Notes: a model not told the origin generated them from the letters alone. DNA of 64,000 nucleotides from Geodermatophilus dictyosporus (GCF_900115505.1 NZ_FOWQ01000001.1:372001-436000); one strand, 5' to 3'. Counted from the first letter of the stretch, positions 17,516 through 27,342 are shown. Program-made: numbers and translations.

Positions 17516-19039
17516 ATGGCACACGGCCCAGCCGAGAGCGGCGACCTCCACAAGGGACTCAAGCAGCGCCACCTCACGATGATCGCGATCGGCGGTGTCA
17601 TCGGCGCGGGCCTGTTCGTCGGCTCGGGCGCGATCATCGGTGAGGTCGGCCCCGCGGCGTTCCTGACCTACGCCCTCACCGGTGTCCTGATCGTCATGGT
17701 CATGCGGATGCTCGGGGAGATGGCGGTGGCCAACCCCTCGACGGGGTCGTTCGCCGACTACGCCCGCCAGTCGCTCGGCGGCTGGGCCGGCTTCAGCGTG
17801 GGCTGGCTGTACTGGTACTTCTGGGTCATCGTGGTCGGCTTCGAGGCCGTGGCCGGGGCGGCGATCCTGCAGCGCTGGCTGCCCGACGTCCCGCTGTGGC
17901 TCATGGCGCTGGTCCTGATGGTGCTGATGACGGCGACCAACCTGTTCTCGGTGGCGTCCTACGGGGAGTTCGAGTACTGGTTCGCCGGCGTCAAGGTCGC
18001 CGCGATCATGGCGTTCATCGCCCTCGGCACGCTGTTCGTCCTGGGCCTGTGGCCGGGCCGCGACCTCGACTTCTCGAACCTCACCGAGCACGGCGGCCTG
18101 TTCCCCAACGGCGCCGGCACGCTCGTCTCGGGCATCGTCATCGTGGTCTTCTCGATGGTCGGCGCTGAGATCGCCACCATCGCCGCCGCCGAGTCCGACG
18201 AGCCGGAGCGCGGCATCGCGCGGGCGACGAACTCCGTCGTCTTCCGGATCCTGATCTTCTACGTCGGCTCCATCTTCCTGCTGGCCACCATCCTGCCGTG
18301 GAACTCCACGGAGCTCGGTGACTCGCCGTACGTGTCGGCGATGGAGGAGATGGGGATCCCCGCCTCGGCCGACATCATGAACGCGGTCGTGCTCACCGCC
18401 GTGCTGTCCTGCCTGAACTCCGGCCTCTACACGGCCTCGCGCATGCTGTTCGTGCTCGCCGCCCGGCACGAGGCACCCGGCCGGATGCTCCGGATCAACC
18501 GGCGCGGTGTCCCCGCGTGGGCGATCCTCGCCTCCAGCGTCATCGGGTTCCTCTGCGTGATCGCCGCCTACGTCTCGCCGGACACCGTCTTCCTGTTCCT
18601 GCTCAACTCCTCCGGCGCGATCATCCTGTTCGTCTACCTGCTGATCACCCTCTCGCAGCTGCGGATGCGGCCGACGATCCCGCCGGAGCGGCTGCGGGTG
18701 AAGATGTGGTTCTACCCCGTCCTGACCCTGCTCACGGCGGCCGCGATCGTCGCCATCCTCGTGCAGATGTTCATCCGGGAGAGCACCCGCTCGCAGCTGC
18801 TGCTCAGCCTGCTCGCCTGGGCGCTCGTCCTCGTCGCCTACGCCGTCCGGCGCAAGGTCATCGGCGATGCCCACCTGACCGAGGAGGGCGTCGCCGCGGA
18901 GACCCGCGCCGACCGGTGGATGCACGAGCACGGCGCCGTCGTCGACGTCGAGGTCGACGCCGCCGTCGGGGAGGGGCGGCTCGACCCCCGCGTCATCCGG
19001 CGGATGGACGAGGAGGGCTATCCCAACGAGGCGCCGTGA
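17516..19039 (+). CDS. amino acid permease (GABA permease-like, APC superfamily)
   Basis: A 507-aa permease of the AAT branch of the APC superfamily. The start LKQRHLTMIAIGGVIGAGLF is the family signature, holding the substrate loop of helix 1. About 12 helices follow, with GEFEYWFAGVKV typical of this branch. The C-terminal 70 residues are hydrophilic (ETRADRWMHEHGAVVDVEVD) and likely cytoplasmic. ATG 17516 follows GAGGGAGCGGAC. Substrate may be GABA or another amino acid. Confidence 0.9.
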   Translation: MAHGPAESGDLHKGLKQRHLTMIAIGGVIGAGLFVGSGAIIGEVGPAAFLTYALTGVLIVMVMRMLGEMAVANPSTGSFADYARQSLGGWAGFSVGWLYWYFWVIVVGFEAVAGAAILQRWLPDVPLWLMALVLMVLMTATNLFSVASYGEFEYWFAGVKVAAIMAFIALGTLFVLGLWPGRDLDFSNLTEHGGLFPNGAGTLVSGIVIVVFSMVGAEIATIAAAESDEPERGIARATNSVVFRILIFYVGSIFLLATILPWNSTELGDSPYVSAMEEMGIPASADIMNAVVLTAVLSCLNSGLYTASRMLFVLAARHEAPGRMLRINRRGVPAWAILASSVIGFLCVIAAYVSPDTVFLFLLNSSGAIILFVYLLITLSQLRMRPTIPPERLRVKMWFYPVLTLLTAAAIVAILVQMFIRESTRSQLLLSLLAWALVLVAYAVRRKVIGDAHLTEEGVAAETRADRWMHEHGAVVDVEVDAAVGEGRLDPRVIRRMDEEGYPNEAP

Positions 19040-19124
19040 CCCGCGCGCCGCGTCACCCAGTGACGCCGTCGGGGAGCGCGCCGGCCCCGGGCACCGTCGC
19101 GTGGTCGCTGGCAGGGTGGACGGC

Positions 19125-20033
19125 ATGGCCACCTCCCCTCCCGTCGTCGTGGTGACCGGTGCGAACGGACTGGTGGGCGCCGCGGTCTGCCGGGCGCTCG
19201 TCGAGCGGTCCGCACGGGTGCGCGCCGTCGTCCGGCGTGCCGGCAGCGCACCGGCACTCGACGGGGTCACCGAGCACGTCGGCGACTTCGCCGACGAGGG
19301 CCTCGCCCGAGCGGTGACCCGGGGCGCCGACGCGGTCGTCACGACCGTCCACCCGATGGGCTCGTCCCGGGAGGTGCAGCACCGGGTGGGCGCCGAGGGC
19401 ACCCCGGTCCTCGCCCGGGCCGCCCGGGACGCCGGCGTCGCCCGGCTGGTGCACGTGTCCACGGCCGGGGTCTACGACCGCTCGGCCGGCGTCGGCGACG
19501 TGGCCGAGGACGGTGCGCTCCTGCCCGAGGGCAGCGGCGACTATCCCGACACCAAGAACGCCACCGACGCCGCGCTGGCGCAGGTCGGCGGGCTCACGAC
19601 CGTGCTGGTGCGCCCGCCGGCGATCCTGGGCGCCGGCGACACGTCGGTCTGGAACACGCTCCGACCGCAGGAGGTCCGCGACGGTGAGCGCCGGGTGAAC
19701 CCGGCGAAGAACTGGGCCTGGGTGCACGTCGATGACCTGGCGGCCTTCATCGCGGACGTCGCCACGGGCGCCGTCGCGACCGCCGACGACCCGGAGCGCG
19801 GCCCCGTGGCCGGCGGCACCACCGCGGTGATCGTCGCGGGGGAGCCCGCGACGTGGCGGGACTACCTGGGCACGGTGACCGACGCGCTGGGCGTCGCGCC
19901 CGAGTGGACCGACGAGCCCGTCTGGACCGGGCACCTGCGCACCGACCGCGCGCGGAGGTGGGGCTGGGCCCCGCGGGTGGGCCTCGCGCAGGCCCTGGAC
20001 GAGCTCCGGCGGGGCCTGACGACGGGGTCGTGA
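19125..20033 (+). CDS. NAD-dependent epimerase/dehydratase family protein
   Basis: A 302-aa extended-SDR protein. The nucleotide-binding loop TGANGLVG is at residues 11-18. The active-site YxxxK pair is probably in GDYPDTKNATDAAL, after a serine-rich HVSTAGVYD strand. Substrate unknown; related proteins act on sugar nucleotides or reduce carbonyls. ATG 19125 is preferred over the in-frame start at 19101 because the family begins just before the first strand. Confidence 0.85.
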   Translation: MATSPPVVVVTGANGLVGAAVCRALVERSARVRAVVRRAGSAPALDGVTEHVGDFADEGLARAVTRGADAVVTTVHPMGSSREVQHRVGAEGTPVLARAARDAGVARLVHVSTAGVYDRSAGVGDVAEDGALLPEGSGDYPDTKNATDAALAQVGGLTTVLVRPPAILGAGDTSVWNTLRPQEVRDGERRVNPAKNWAWVHVDDLAAFIADVATGAVATADDPERGPVAGGTTAVIVAGEPATWRDYLGTVTDALGVAPEWTDEPVWTGHLRTDRARRWGWAPRVGLAQALDELRRGLTTGS

Positions 20034-20142
20034 CGGCCCCCGGGTGCCTCCCGCGGCCGTGCGACGGTCGCCGGCCCCCCGCCGCCTGCCGATGCGGCCA
20101 CCGCCTGCCTGCCGTTACGGTCGGCCTCCCTGTCCCGCAGGC

Positions 20143-20150
20143 GGAGGAGG
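20143..20150 (+). promoter_or_regulatory. strong ribosome binding site for the MetX-like hydrolase
   Basis: GGAGGAGG lies 7 nt before GTG 20158. This picks that GTG over an in-frame start 114 bp upstream. Confidence 0.6.
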
Positions 20151-20157
20151 ACGTGCG

Positions 20158-21165
20158 GTGGAGCACAAGGTCTTCGAGCTGGGCGACTTCGCTCTCCAGA
20201 AGGGGGGCGTCCTCCCCGGGGCGCGGCTGGGGTACACGACCCTCGGGCAGCTGGACGACGACGGCGGCAACGTCGTCGTGTGCCCGACCTGGTTCACCGC
20301 GACACCGTCGGACACCGCTGCCTGGATGACCGGAGCCGGCCGCGCCCTGGACCCGCAGCGGTACTTCGTCGTCGTGCCGAACCACTTCGGGGCCGCGGTG
20401 TCGTCCTCGCCCAGCAACACCCCGGCCCCCTTCGACAGGGGGCGGTTCCCGCACGTCACCACCTACGACAACGTCGTGGCGCAGCACCGCCTGCTCACCG
20501 AGGAGCTCGGGGTGGAGCGCATCCGGCTGGTGAGCAGCTGGTCCATGGGCGCCTGCCAGACGTACGCCTGGGCCGCCCTGCACCCGGAGATGGTGCGGGC
20601 GATCGCGCCGATCTCCGGATCGGCGAGGACGGCCAACTTCAACAAGGTCTTCCTCGCGGGCAACATCCGCGCGATCACCTCGGACCCGGACTGGAACGAC
20701 GGCTTCTACCGCGACAAGCCACCGATCCGCGGCGTCAAGGCCATGGCCGCCCTCTACGCCGGGTGGGGGTTCTCCGAGCCGTTCTACCGCCAGGAGGTGT
20801 TCCGGGCCTTCGGGGCGAGCACGGTGGAGGAGTTCATCGACTACTTCTGGGACGCCTTCTTCGTCAAGTGCGACGCGAACGACCTGCTCGCCCAGATGTG
20901 GACCTGGTGGCACAACGACCTGGGCGACCACCCGCAGTTCGGCGGCGACTTCGAGGCCGCGCTCGGTGCCATCCGCGCGCGGACGATCATCCTCAACGCC
21001 GAGACCGACTCGTACTTCCCGCCCGTGGACAGCGGGTACGAGGCGCAGCACATCCCGGGTGCCGAGTCCCGCCCCATCCCGACGATCTGGGGGCACCTGG
21101 CCCCGTTCAACCCGGACGACCAGGCGTTCATCGACGAGGCACTCCGGGAGCTGCTCGAGGACTGA
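20158..21165 (+). CDS. alpha/beta hydrolase, homoserine O-acetyltransferase (MetX)-like
   Basis: A 335-aa alpha/beta hydrolase of the MetX-like group. The nucleophile S129 is in the elbow SWSMGA. The acid is probably in NAETDSYFPPVDS and the histidine in WGHLAP. The N-terminal pattern (GARLGYTTLGQLDDDGGN, then FVVVPNHFG) fits the family. True MetX enzymes catalyse homoserine acetylation, but many paralogues are esterases of unknown role. No methionine genes are nearby, so the substrate is open. Confidence 0.82.
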   Translation: MEHKVFELGDFALQKGGVLPGARLGYTTLGQLDDDGGNVVVCPTWFTATPSDTAAWMTGAGRALDPQRYFVVVPNHFGAAVSSSPSNTPAPFDRGRFPHVTTYDNVVAQHRLLTEELGVERIRLVSSWSMGACQTYAWAALHPEMVRAIAPISGSARTANFNKVFLAGNIRAITSDPDWNDGFYRDKPPIRGVKAMAALYAGWGFSEPFYRQEVFRAFGASTVEEFIDYFWDAFFVKCDANDLLAQMWTWWHNDLGDHPQFGGDFEAALGAIRARTIILNAETDSYFPPVDSGYEAQHIPGAESRPIPTIWGHLAPFNPDDQAFIDEALRELLED

Positions 21166-21172
21166 CGGGGCA

Positions 21173-21189
21173 GCTCGGGCCACCCGAGC
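21173..21189 (+). terminator. hairpin after the MetX-like gene
   Basis: GCTCGGG (21173-21179), loop CCA, CCCGAGC (21183-21189): a perfect 7-bp stem 8 bp past the stop codon. A good actinobacterial terminator candidate. Confidence 0.6.
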
Positions 21190-21265
21190 ACGGCCACGCG
21201 CGCGGCTCGGCGCCGTGCCCGCCGGCGTCGGACAGGTCACCGTCCGGTCCTGGCGGGACCGTCCT

Positions 21266-21283
21266 GGTCGGCGGACGCCGACC
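21266..21283 (-). terminator. hairpin after the Pip-like gene
   Basis: GGTCGGCG (21266-21273) and CGCCGACC (21276-21283) are a perfect 8-bp inverted repeat, 13 bp past the minus-strand stop of the Pip-like gene. Another 6-bp stem (21245-21250 with 21256-21261) lies between the two converging terminators. Confidence 0.5.
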
Positions 21284-21295
21284 GACCTGGGACGG

Positions 21296-22216
21296 CTACT
21301 GCGTCAGCTCGAGGAGGAGCGTGCGCAGCAGGCTCCAGCTCTCGCGGTTGGGCCCGTGGCCGCTCAGCGCCCAGATCAGCTCGCCGCGCGGCAGGCGCTG
21401 CGCCAGCTCGTAGGCGCTCACCGGTGGGCAGATCATGTCGTACCTGCCCTGCACGACGTAGACGGGCATCGTCAGCCGGTCGGCGTTGGCCAGGACGTGG
21501 TCGGGCGGCAGGAAGTGGCTGTTGGTGGAGTAGTGCGCCTGCACCCGGGCCGACGTCGGGTCGACGTCGTCGGTGAACGGCGCCGGCGCGAAGCGGTCGT
21601 CCAGGTCCATGACGGCGGTGTCGACCGTCGTGTAGGCGTACGCCGACTCCCGGGCCCGTGCCGCGTCCGGGCCCAGGATCCGGGCGAAGTGGTAGGCGCT
21701 CGGGTCGTCGTGGTGCTCCTCCGGCGTCCGGTCCAGGTACCACTGCCACACCTCGGGGAAGAAGGTCCGCCACCGTCCCTGGTTCAGCCAGTCCGACTCC
21801 TGCTGCCGGCCGGTGAGCAGCCCGTACAGCACGAGCGACCGCACACGTCCCGGGTGCGCCACCGCGAACGCGAGCGCCAGGCACGAGCCCCAGGACCCAC
21901 CCATGAGGACGGCCTCGTCCACACCGGAGTGGTTCAGAACCCGGACGATGTCCGCGACGAGGTGGTCGGTGGTGTCGTCCTGCAGCGACCCGTACGGCTC
22001 ACTGCGTCCGACGCCGCGCTGGTCGCAGAACAGGACGCGCTGGCGGGAGGCGTCGAAGTACTGCTCGTAGTCGTCACTGGTCCCCATGCCGGGGCCACCG
22101 TGGACGAAGAGCACCGGAGGCGCGTCCGCCTTGCCCCAGTCCTGCACGTAGAGGCGGTGCCCGTCACCGACGTCCACGAGCCCCTCGGACAGCGTGAAGC
22201 CGTCGACCGTCAGCAC
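21296..22216 (-). CDS. proline iminopeptidase-like alpha/beta hydrolase
   Basis: A protein of about 306 aa of the proline iminopeptidase family (S33). Motifs seen are the oxyanion-hole strand VLFVHGGPGMG, the CDQRGVGRS loop and the nucleophile elbow GGSWGS; the histidine is likely in the C-terminal SGHGPN. GTG 22216 follows GAGAGG and fits the family start (LTVDGFTLSEGLVDVGDGH). A TTG at 22231 would add five residues. It should remove N-terminal residues from peptides, or hydrolyse related amides. Confidence 0.85.
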   Translation of the reverse strand: MLTVDGFTLSEGLVDVGDGHRLYVQDWGKADAPPVLFVHGGPGMGTSDDYEQYFDASRQRVLFCDQRGVGRSEPYGSLQDDTTDHLVADIVRVLNHSGVDEAVLMGGSWGSCLALAFAVAHPGRVRSLVLYGLLTGRQQESDWLNQGRWRTFFPEVWQWYLDRTPEEHHDDPSAYHFARILGPDAARARESAYAYTTVDTAVMDLDDRFAPAPFTDDVDPTSARVQAHYSTNSHFLPPDHVLANADRLTMPVYVVQGRYDMICPPVSAYELAQRLPRGELIWALSGHGPNRESWSLLRTLLLELTQ

Positions 22217-22419
22217 GAGCACCTCTCGCAAGGGGGACGACGCGCCGCCCGGGCGCAGCGCGTCCCGTGGGGCCTACCCGAGGGGCCGCCGGGCTACCAC
22301 GGACGGCGTCCGCGTCGCGGACCCAGGCGCGCGGGACCGGTCGGTGGACGGGCAGCCGTGGACGTCGGCGTCGTGTGGGCTGCGCACGACCCCCGGCGGG
22401 GGCACGGACGCGCCCTCCG

Positions 22420-22848
22420 TCAGCTGAGCGCGCCCGACCGCGTGACCGCGGCACCCGGGGACCCGTGGCGCTGCCTGCTCGTGGCCGCGGCCTGCTGCCC
22501 CGTGGCCGTGCCGGTGAGGGAGCCCGGGGTGGAGGTGTCCTCGTCCATCGTCCCGACGACGATCGGCAGCACCGACCGGTGGACGTCCGGGTACACGAGC
22601 ACGATCACGGTCGGCGCCTCGAGGCCCGCCGCGGCCGAGTCGAGCGGCGACTCGTCGAGGTACCGGCGCGCCGCGTCGCCGTCCCCCCACACCTCGACGC
22701 CGAGCACCCGGGACCCGGACGGCCACGCACGGCGGTGCAGGCACGGGCCCTCGGGGACGAGCCGGACCGGCGGGAGCAGCCGCTGCAGGCGGGCCAGCTG
22801 CTCGGGGCTGGCGTCGGTCCAGCAGGGGTGGATGACGAGCAGCGACAG
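22420..22848 (-). CDS. unknown protein with no normal start codon
   Basis: The frame reads as a real protein (LSLLVIHPCWTDASPEQLAR, then LLPPVRLVPEGPCLH and RVLGVEVWGDGDAARRYLDE), but upstream it runs to a stop at 23026 without any in-frame ATG, GTG or TTG. GTG 22707 would cut into the conserved part. A CTG at 22848, preceded by a G-rich Shine-Dalgarno-like run GGGGGGA, may be the start, giving 142 aa. Alternatively a frameshift has removed the true N-terminus. It is divergent in sense from nothing; the amidase ends 173 bp upstream on the same strand. No family recognised. Confidence 0.45.
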   Translation of the reverse strand: MSLLVIHPCWTDASPEQLARLQRLLPPVRLVPEGPCLHRRAWPSGSRVLGVEVWGDGDAARRYLDESPLDSAAAGLEAPTVIVLVYPDVHRSVLPIVVGTMDEDTSTPGSLTGTATGQQAAATSRQRHGSPGAAVTRSGALS

Positions 22849-23020
22849 GACGTCCCCCCGGGAGACCGCGTCCGGCGTCGACGGTCGCGACGCTGGTGAG
22901 GACCGGACACGGCCGTCTGTGCGTACTTCTCCCCCGGACGGCGCCCTGCCGGCCGGGGGAGGATGACAGCCGGCGCGACCCGGGAGCCGGCTGACCCTCC
23001 GGGCGTGCGGACTGACGCGA

Positions 23021-24499
23021 TCACGTCAGGGGACGGCCGGCGCACCGGGCGTATGCGTCCTGCCAGGGCCGGAGTCGCTCGTAGACCGCGCTCGCGGCGA
23101 GCACGTCGGCGTCCCCGTAGCGACGGCCGACCAGCTGCATGCCCACCGGCAGCCCGTCGACGTCCCCAGCGGGGACCGACGCGGCCGGGTGGCCGGTGAA
23201 GTTGACGACGTAGGTGAGGCACCAGCCGATGAGCGGGTCGACGTCGACGCCCTCGATGGTCCTCGGGCCGACCGTGTTGCCGTCCTCGGCGTTGTCCACG
23301 GGCAGCGCCGCGAGGGTCGGGGTGACCAGCAGCTCGTGGGAGCGCAGCACCTGCTGGATCCGGTCGTACACGTGGGTGCGCATCCGCTGGTCGCGGAGCA
23401 CGTCCAGCGCACTGAGCCGGTAGCCCTCGTCGATCCAGCGCAGGTACTCCGGGGGGAAGTCGTCCCGGTGATCCCCGAGCAGGTCGATGCCCTGCGCGGT
23501 GAGTCCCTCGAGGCCCTCGATGTTGAGCGGCATGATCAGGCGGCACCACAGGTCGCTCAGCTCGCGTTGGTCGTGGTCGAACGCGAGGTCGACCTGCTCG
23601 ACGGTGGCGCCCGCGTCCTCGAACGCCCGCACCGCCCGCTCCACCGCGGCGGTGACCCGGCGGTCGACCGGGTGGATGCCGAAGTCGGGGCTGTAGGCGA
23701 TCCGCCAGCCACGGATCGACCGGCGCGTGGCCCCCGCGAAGGAGGCGGGGTCGTCGAGGGCGAAGGGATCCCGGTCGTCGTAACCGGCGAGCACGTCGAG
23801 GGCGAGGGCGGCGTCGTCCACGGTGCGCGTCAGCGCCCCCTCGAAGAGGAACGGGTTGATCGAACCGAAGGCGTTGGGGCGCCCGGTGTAGGGCACGCGG
23901 CCGAAGGAGGCCTTGTAGCCGTACAGGCCGCACCACGAAGCGGGGATGCGGATGGATCCACCGCCGTCGGTGCCCTCGGCCAGCGGCAACAGCCCGTCCG
24001 CGACGGCGGCGGCGCTGCCGCCGGAGGAGCCACCGGTGTTCTTCGTCGTGTCGAAGGGGTTGCGGGACGGGCCGAACAGGTAGTTGTCACACGTACCGCG
24101 GAAACCCATCACGGGGCTGTTGGTCTTGCCGACGAGAACGGCGCCGGCGGCCTCCATCCGCTCCGCGTACGTGCAGTGGGCGGGGACGCTGAAGTTCTTC
24201 AGTGCACGTATCCCACCGAACGTCGCCGGCCATCCGGGCTTGAAGTCGAACAGGTCCTTGATCGCGGTCGGCACCCCGTGCAGGGGGCCGAGCGCCGCGC
24301 CGGACGTCACCGCCCGCTCGGCCTCCCGCGCCTGCTCACGAGCCTCGTCGAACGCGGTGAAGACGAGTGCGTTCAGGCTGGGGTTCCGTGCCTCGATGCG
24401 GGCGATGACAGCGTCGATGACCTCGACCGGGGAGAGATCACGGCGGCGGATGCGGGCGGCCAGCTCGGTGGCGGTGGCGTAGGCCAGGTCGTCGGACAT
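23021..24499 (-). CDS. amidase (amidase signature family)
   Basis: A 492-aa hydrolase with the full Ser-cisSer-Lys triad: K81 in [10 protein letters not shown]158 in [15 protein letters not shown], and nucleophile S182 in [18 protein letters not shown] 24499 gives [15 protein letters not shown], the usual N-terminus; upstream in-frame codons look non-coding. The family cleaves carboxamides; it does not look like GatA because no gatB/gatC are near. It is divergent from the SDR gene. Confidence 0.9.
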   Translation of the reverse strand: MSDDLAYATATELAARIRRRDLSPVEVIDAVIARIEARNPSLNALVFTAFDEAREQAREAERAVTSGAALGPLHGVPTAIKDLFDFKPGWPATFGGIRALKNFSVPAHCTYAERMEAAGAVLVGKTNSPVMGFRGTCDNYLFGPSRNPFDTTKNTGGSSGGSAAAVADGLLPLAEGTDGGGSIRIPASWCGLYGYKASFGRVPYTGRPNAFGSINPFLFEGALTRTVDDAALALDVLAGYDDRDPFALDDPASFAGATRRSIRGWRIAYSPDFGIHPVDRRVTAAVERAVRAFEDAGATVEQVDLAFDHDQRELSDLWCRLIMPLNIEGLEGLTAQGIDLLGDHRDDFPPEYLRWIDEGYRLSALDVLRDQRMRTHVYDRIQQVLRSHELLVTPTLAALPVDNAEDGNTVGPRTIEGVDVDPLIGWCLTYVVNFTGHPAASVPAGDVDGLPVGMQLVGRRYGDADVLAASAVYERLRPWQDAYARCAGRPLT

Positions 24500-24779
24500 C
24501 GTCGTCCGCCTCTTCCTCGTCCGGGCACGTTCGGGAGCCCGGAGTCTGCCGAGGCTCGCCGGCCGCGACAAGGCCGGGCGACCGCCTGCTCGGCAGGCGG
24601 AGTCGGCACTCCTCCGCCGGGGCGAGCCGGCCTGAGCAGTTCGCTGCCCGGCGCCACCGAGGGGTGACGACGCGCCCGTGACGGAGGCGGCACGGCAGAC
24701 GCACGCCTCGGAGTGTGATCCACGCCATACATTCCCCTGGCCGGATCCCCGGCGACCCGACCGAGTGGAGGAGATGGCT

Positions 24780-25631
24780 ATGGGGCGTGTTCAGGGCAAG
24801 GTCGCCTTCATCACCGGAGCCGCGCGTGGGCAGGGCCGCTCCCATGCCGTCCGCCTGGCGCAGGAGGGCGCCGACATCATCGCCGTGGACGTGTGCCGCG
24901 ACATCGACACCGTGCCCTACGACGGTGCCACCGAGGCCGATCTGGAGCAGACGGTGAAGGAGGTCGAGGCGCTCGACCGGCGCATCGTGGCCCGTCAGGC
25001 GGACGTGCGCGACCTGGCGTCCCTGCAGTCAGCGGTCGACGAGGGGCTGGCCCAGTTCGAGCACATCGACATCGTCTGCGCCAACGCCGGGATCGGCAGC
25101 TTCGCCCCGGCCCTCGAACTGACCGAGGAGACGTGGCAGGACGTCGTCGACATCAACCTGACCGGGGTCTGGAAGACGGTGAAGGCGACCGCGCCGTCCA
25201 TGGTCGAGCGCGGTCAGGGCGGCTCCATCATCCTGACCAGCTCCATCGCCGGCCTGATCGCCTTCCCCCACCTCGCGCACTACACCGCGGCCAAGCACGG
25301 CGTCACCGGCCTGATGCGCGCGCTGGCCGTGGAACTCGCCCCGCACCACATCCGGGTCAACTCCGTCCACCCCACGACCGTGGACACCCCGATGGTCGCG
25401 AACGAGGCGATCTGGGGCCTCTTCCTGGGCGGGGTGCAGGGAGCCACCCGCGAGCAGGCGGCCGAGGGCATGAAGGCGCTCAACGCCATGCCGGTCCCGT
25501 GGGTGGAGTCGGTGGACATCAGCAACGCCGTCCTCTACCTGGCCTCCGACGAGTCCCGCTACGTCACCGGATCGACGACGGTGATCGACGCCGGCGCCAT
25601 GCAGCCGTTCAAGCTGCCGCACCCGGCGTGA
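24780..25631 (+). CDS. mycofactocin-coupled SDR family oxidoreductase
   Basis: A 283-aa short-chain dehydrogenase. The start GRVQGKVAFITGAARGQGRS and the SHAVRLAQEGADIIAVD run are typical of the mycofactocin-coupled SDR subfamily, which keeps a tightly bound NAD. Catalytic residues are S154, Y168 and K172 (TSSIAG, YTAAK). ATG 24780 is chosen over ATG 24774 because the GGAGGAG ribosome site (24767-24773) abuts the first ATG but is 6 nt from the second. It probably oxidises an alcohol; the partner mycofactocin genes are not in this window. Confidence 0.9.
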   Translation: MGRVQGKVAFITGAARGQGRSHAVRLAQEGADIIAVDVCRDIDTVPYDGATEADLEQTVKEVEALDRRIVARQADVRDLASLQSAVDEGLAQFEHIDIVCANAGIGSFAPALELTEETWQDVVDINLTGVWKTVKATAPSMVERGQGGSIILTSSIAGLIAFPHLAHYTAAKHGVTGLMRALAVELAPHHIRVNSVHPTTVDTPMVANEAIWGLFLGGVQGATREQAAEGMKALNAMPVPWVESVDISNAVLYLASDESRYVTGSTTVIDAGAMQPFKLPHPA

Positions 25632-25848
25632 CGCCCGTCGACGCGCCGGAGGCCTCGGCCAGTCCGGGGTGAGACGCCGAGCACCGACGCCGTCACCGGC
25701 ACCTGGCTCCCTGCGGCGGGTCCTGCGGCGCGGCCTCCTCGGCGGCCCGGTGCGCCGAGGTCCCGGGACGCCGCCGGTCCGTCGGAGGCGGCGGGCACCG
25801 CCCGTCCGGTCACCCGGCGGGTGGGCGGCGGGCTGGCAGCATGTGGCG

Positions 25849-26886
25849 GTGCGCGCGGTGGTCGTCGACTCGGTCCGAGCCCTGCCCCGGGTCCGGGAGG
25901 TGGCCGAGCCCACGGCTCCGTCCGGCGGGGTGGTGCTGCGTGTGACGGCCACGGGCGTGTGCCGCAGCGACTGGCACGCCTGGGCGGGACACGACGAGGT
26001 CGTGTTCCCCCACGTGCCGGGCCACGAGCTCGCCGGGGTGGTGGTCGAGGTCGGTGCCGGCGCCGCCCGCTGGCGCCCCGGCGACCGGGTGACCGTCCCC
26101 TTCGTCTGCGGCTGCGGACGCTGCGAGTGGTGCCGGGCAGGGGAGGCCCAGGTCTGCCCGGACCAGCAGCAGCCGGGCTTCACCCACTGGGGGTCCTTCG
26201 CCGAGTACGTCGCCCTGCACGCGGCCGACACCAACCTGGTGCGCATCCCCGACGGCGTCGACTCCACCGCCGCGGCCGCGCTGGGGTGCCGGTTCGCCAC
26301 GGCGTACCGCGCCCTGGTCGGCCGCGCGCGGGTCGGCGAGGGGGAGTGGGTGACCGTGGTCGGTGCGGGCGGCGTCGGGCTGAGCGCGGTCATGGTCGCC
26401 CGCTCGCTGGGAGCCCGGGTGGTGGCGGTGGACCGCAACCCCGGGGCCCTCGCCGTGGCCGCCGGGCTCGGCGCCGAGCACACGGTGCACGCCGACGGCG
26501 CCGACGTCCCGGCGGCCGTCCTGGACCTCACCGGCGGCGGCAGCCACGTCGCCGTCGACGCGGTGGGGAGCGAGCAGACCTGCGCCGACTCGATCCTGAG
26601 CCTCCGCCGGCGGGGGCGGCACGTGCAGGTGGGGCTGCTGCCACCGGTCGACGGTCATCCGCGGGTCCCGATGGCGCGGGTGATCGGCTGGGAACTGGAC
26701 CTGCTGGGCAGCCACGGGATGGCCGCGGCCGACTACCCGGCGATGATGGCGCTCGTCGAGCGCGGGTCGCTGCAGCCGCAGCGGCTGGTCGCACGCACCA
26801 TCGGCCTCGAGGAGGCGGCCGCCCTGCTGCCCGTGTTCGACCGGGCGACGGTCGCCGGGATGACCGTGGTCGACCCCGCCCGCTGA
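25849..26886 (+). CDS. zinc-dependent alcohol dehydrogenase (medium-chain)
   Basis: A 345-aa MDR enzyme. Catalytic zinc ligands are C38 (GVCRSDWHAW) and H59-E60 (VPGHELAG). The structural zinc loop is complete with C89, C92, C95 and C103. The NAD-binding fold starts at VTVVGAGGVGLSAVMVARSL. It lies 217 bp after the SDR gene on the same strand, so the two may oxidise steps of one pathway. GTG 25849 is used; GTG 25843 is also possible. Confidence 0.88.
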   Translation: MRAVVVDSVRALPRVREVAEPTAPSGGVVLRVTATGVCRSDWHAWAGHDEVVFPHVPGHELAGVVVEVGAGAARWRPGDRVTVPFVCGCGRCEWCRAGEAQVCPDQQQPGFTHWGSFAEYVALHAADTNLVRIPDGVDSTAAAALGCRFATAYRALVGRARVGEGEWVTVVGAGGVGLSAVMVARSLGARVVAVDRNPGALAVAAGLGAEHTVHADGADVPAAVLDLTGGGSHVAVDAVGSEQTCADSILSLRRRGRHVQVGLLPPVDGHPRVPMARVIGWELDLLGSHGMAAADYPAMMALVERGSLQPQRLVARTIGLEEAAALLPVFDRATVAGMTVVDPAR

Positions 26887-26941
26887 CGCGGGCCGGGACC
26901 CGGGGACGACGGCGGGCGGCCGCACACCACGCACCGCCCAC

Positions 26942-26968
26942 CGGCCCGTGCACACCCGGCACGGGCCG
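26942..26968. terminator. strong hairpin between convergent genes
   Basis: CGGCCCGTGC (26942-26951) and GCACGGGCCG (26959-26968) form a perfect 10-bp stem with a 7-nt loop. It lies between the stops of the alcohol dehydrogenase (26886, +) and the AhpD-like gene (26983, -), so it can serve both. Confidence 0.65.
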
Positions 26969-26982
26969 CGAGGCCACCGGGG

Positions 26983-27342
26983 TCATCCCGGCTGGAGCTC
27001 TCCCTCCGCGGCGAACTCCCGGTAGGCCGCGAAGGCGCGCGGGCCGTACACGGTGCCGGGTCCGCCGTTCATCGCTATGGCGACGCCGAGGGCCTCGGCG
27101 ACCTCCGCCTCGGTGGCGCCGGTGCGGACGGCGCCACGCGCGTGCGACGCGATGCAGCCGTCGCACTCCTTGCTGACCGCGATCGCGAGGGCCATCAGCT
27201 CCTTCGTCTTCTCGTCCAGGGCGCCGGCGGCGTACGCGGCGGCGTGCATCTGGCGGTAGCCGTCATAGACCTCGGGGATCGCGCGGCGCAGCGCGCGGGC
27301 CGGTTCGCGGAGTTCCTCCTGGACGGCGTGGCCGTGACCCAT
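26983..27342 (-). CDS. carboxymuconolactone decarboxylase/AhpD-like protein
   Basis: A 119-aa single-domain protein. The AhpD redox motif E-C-x2-C-x3-H is intact in KECDGCIASH (E59, C60, C63, H67), indicating a peroxidase or thiol-redox role rather than lactone decarboxylation. ATG 27342 gives the usual short N-terminal helix (LREPARALRRAIPEVYDGYR). It is a single gene, divergent from the lipoprotein. Confidence 0.88.
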   Translation of the reverse strand: MGHGHAVQEELREPARALRRAIPEVYDGYRQMHAAAYAAGALDEKTKELMALAIAVSKECDGCIASHARGAVRTGATEAEVAEALGVAIAMNGGPGTVYGPRAFAAYREFAAEGELQPG

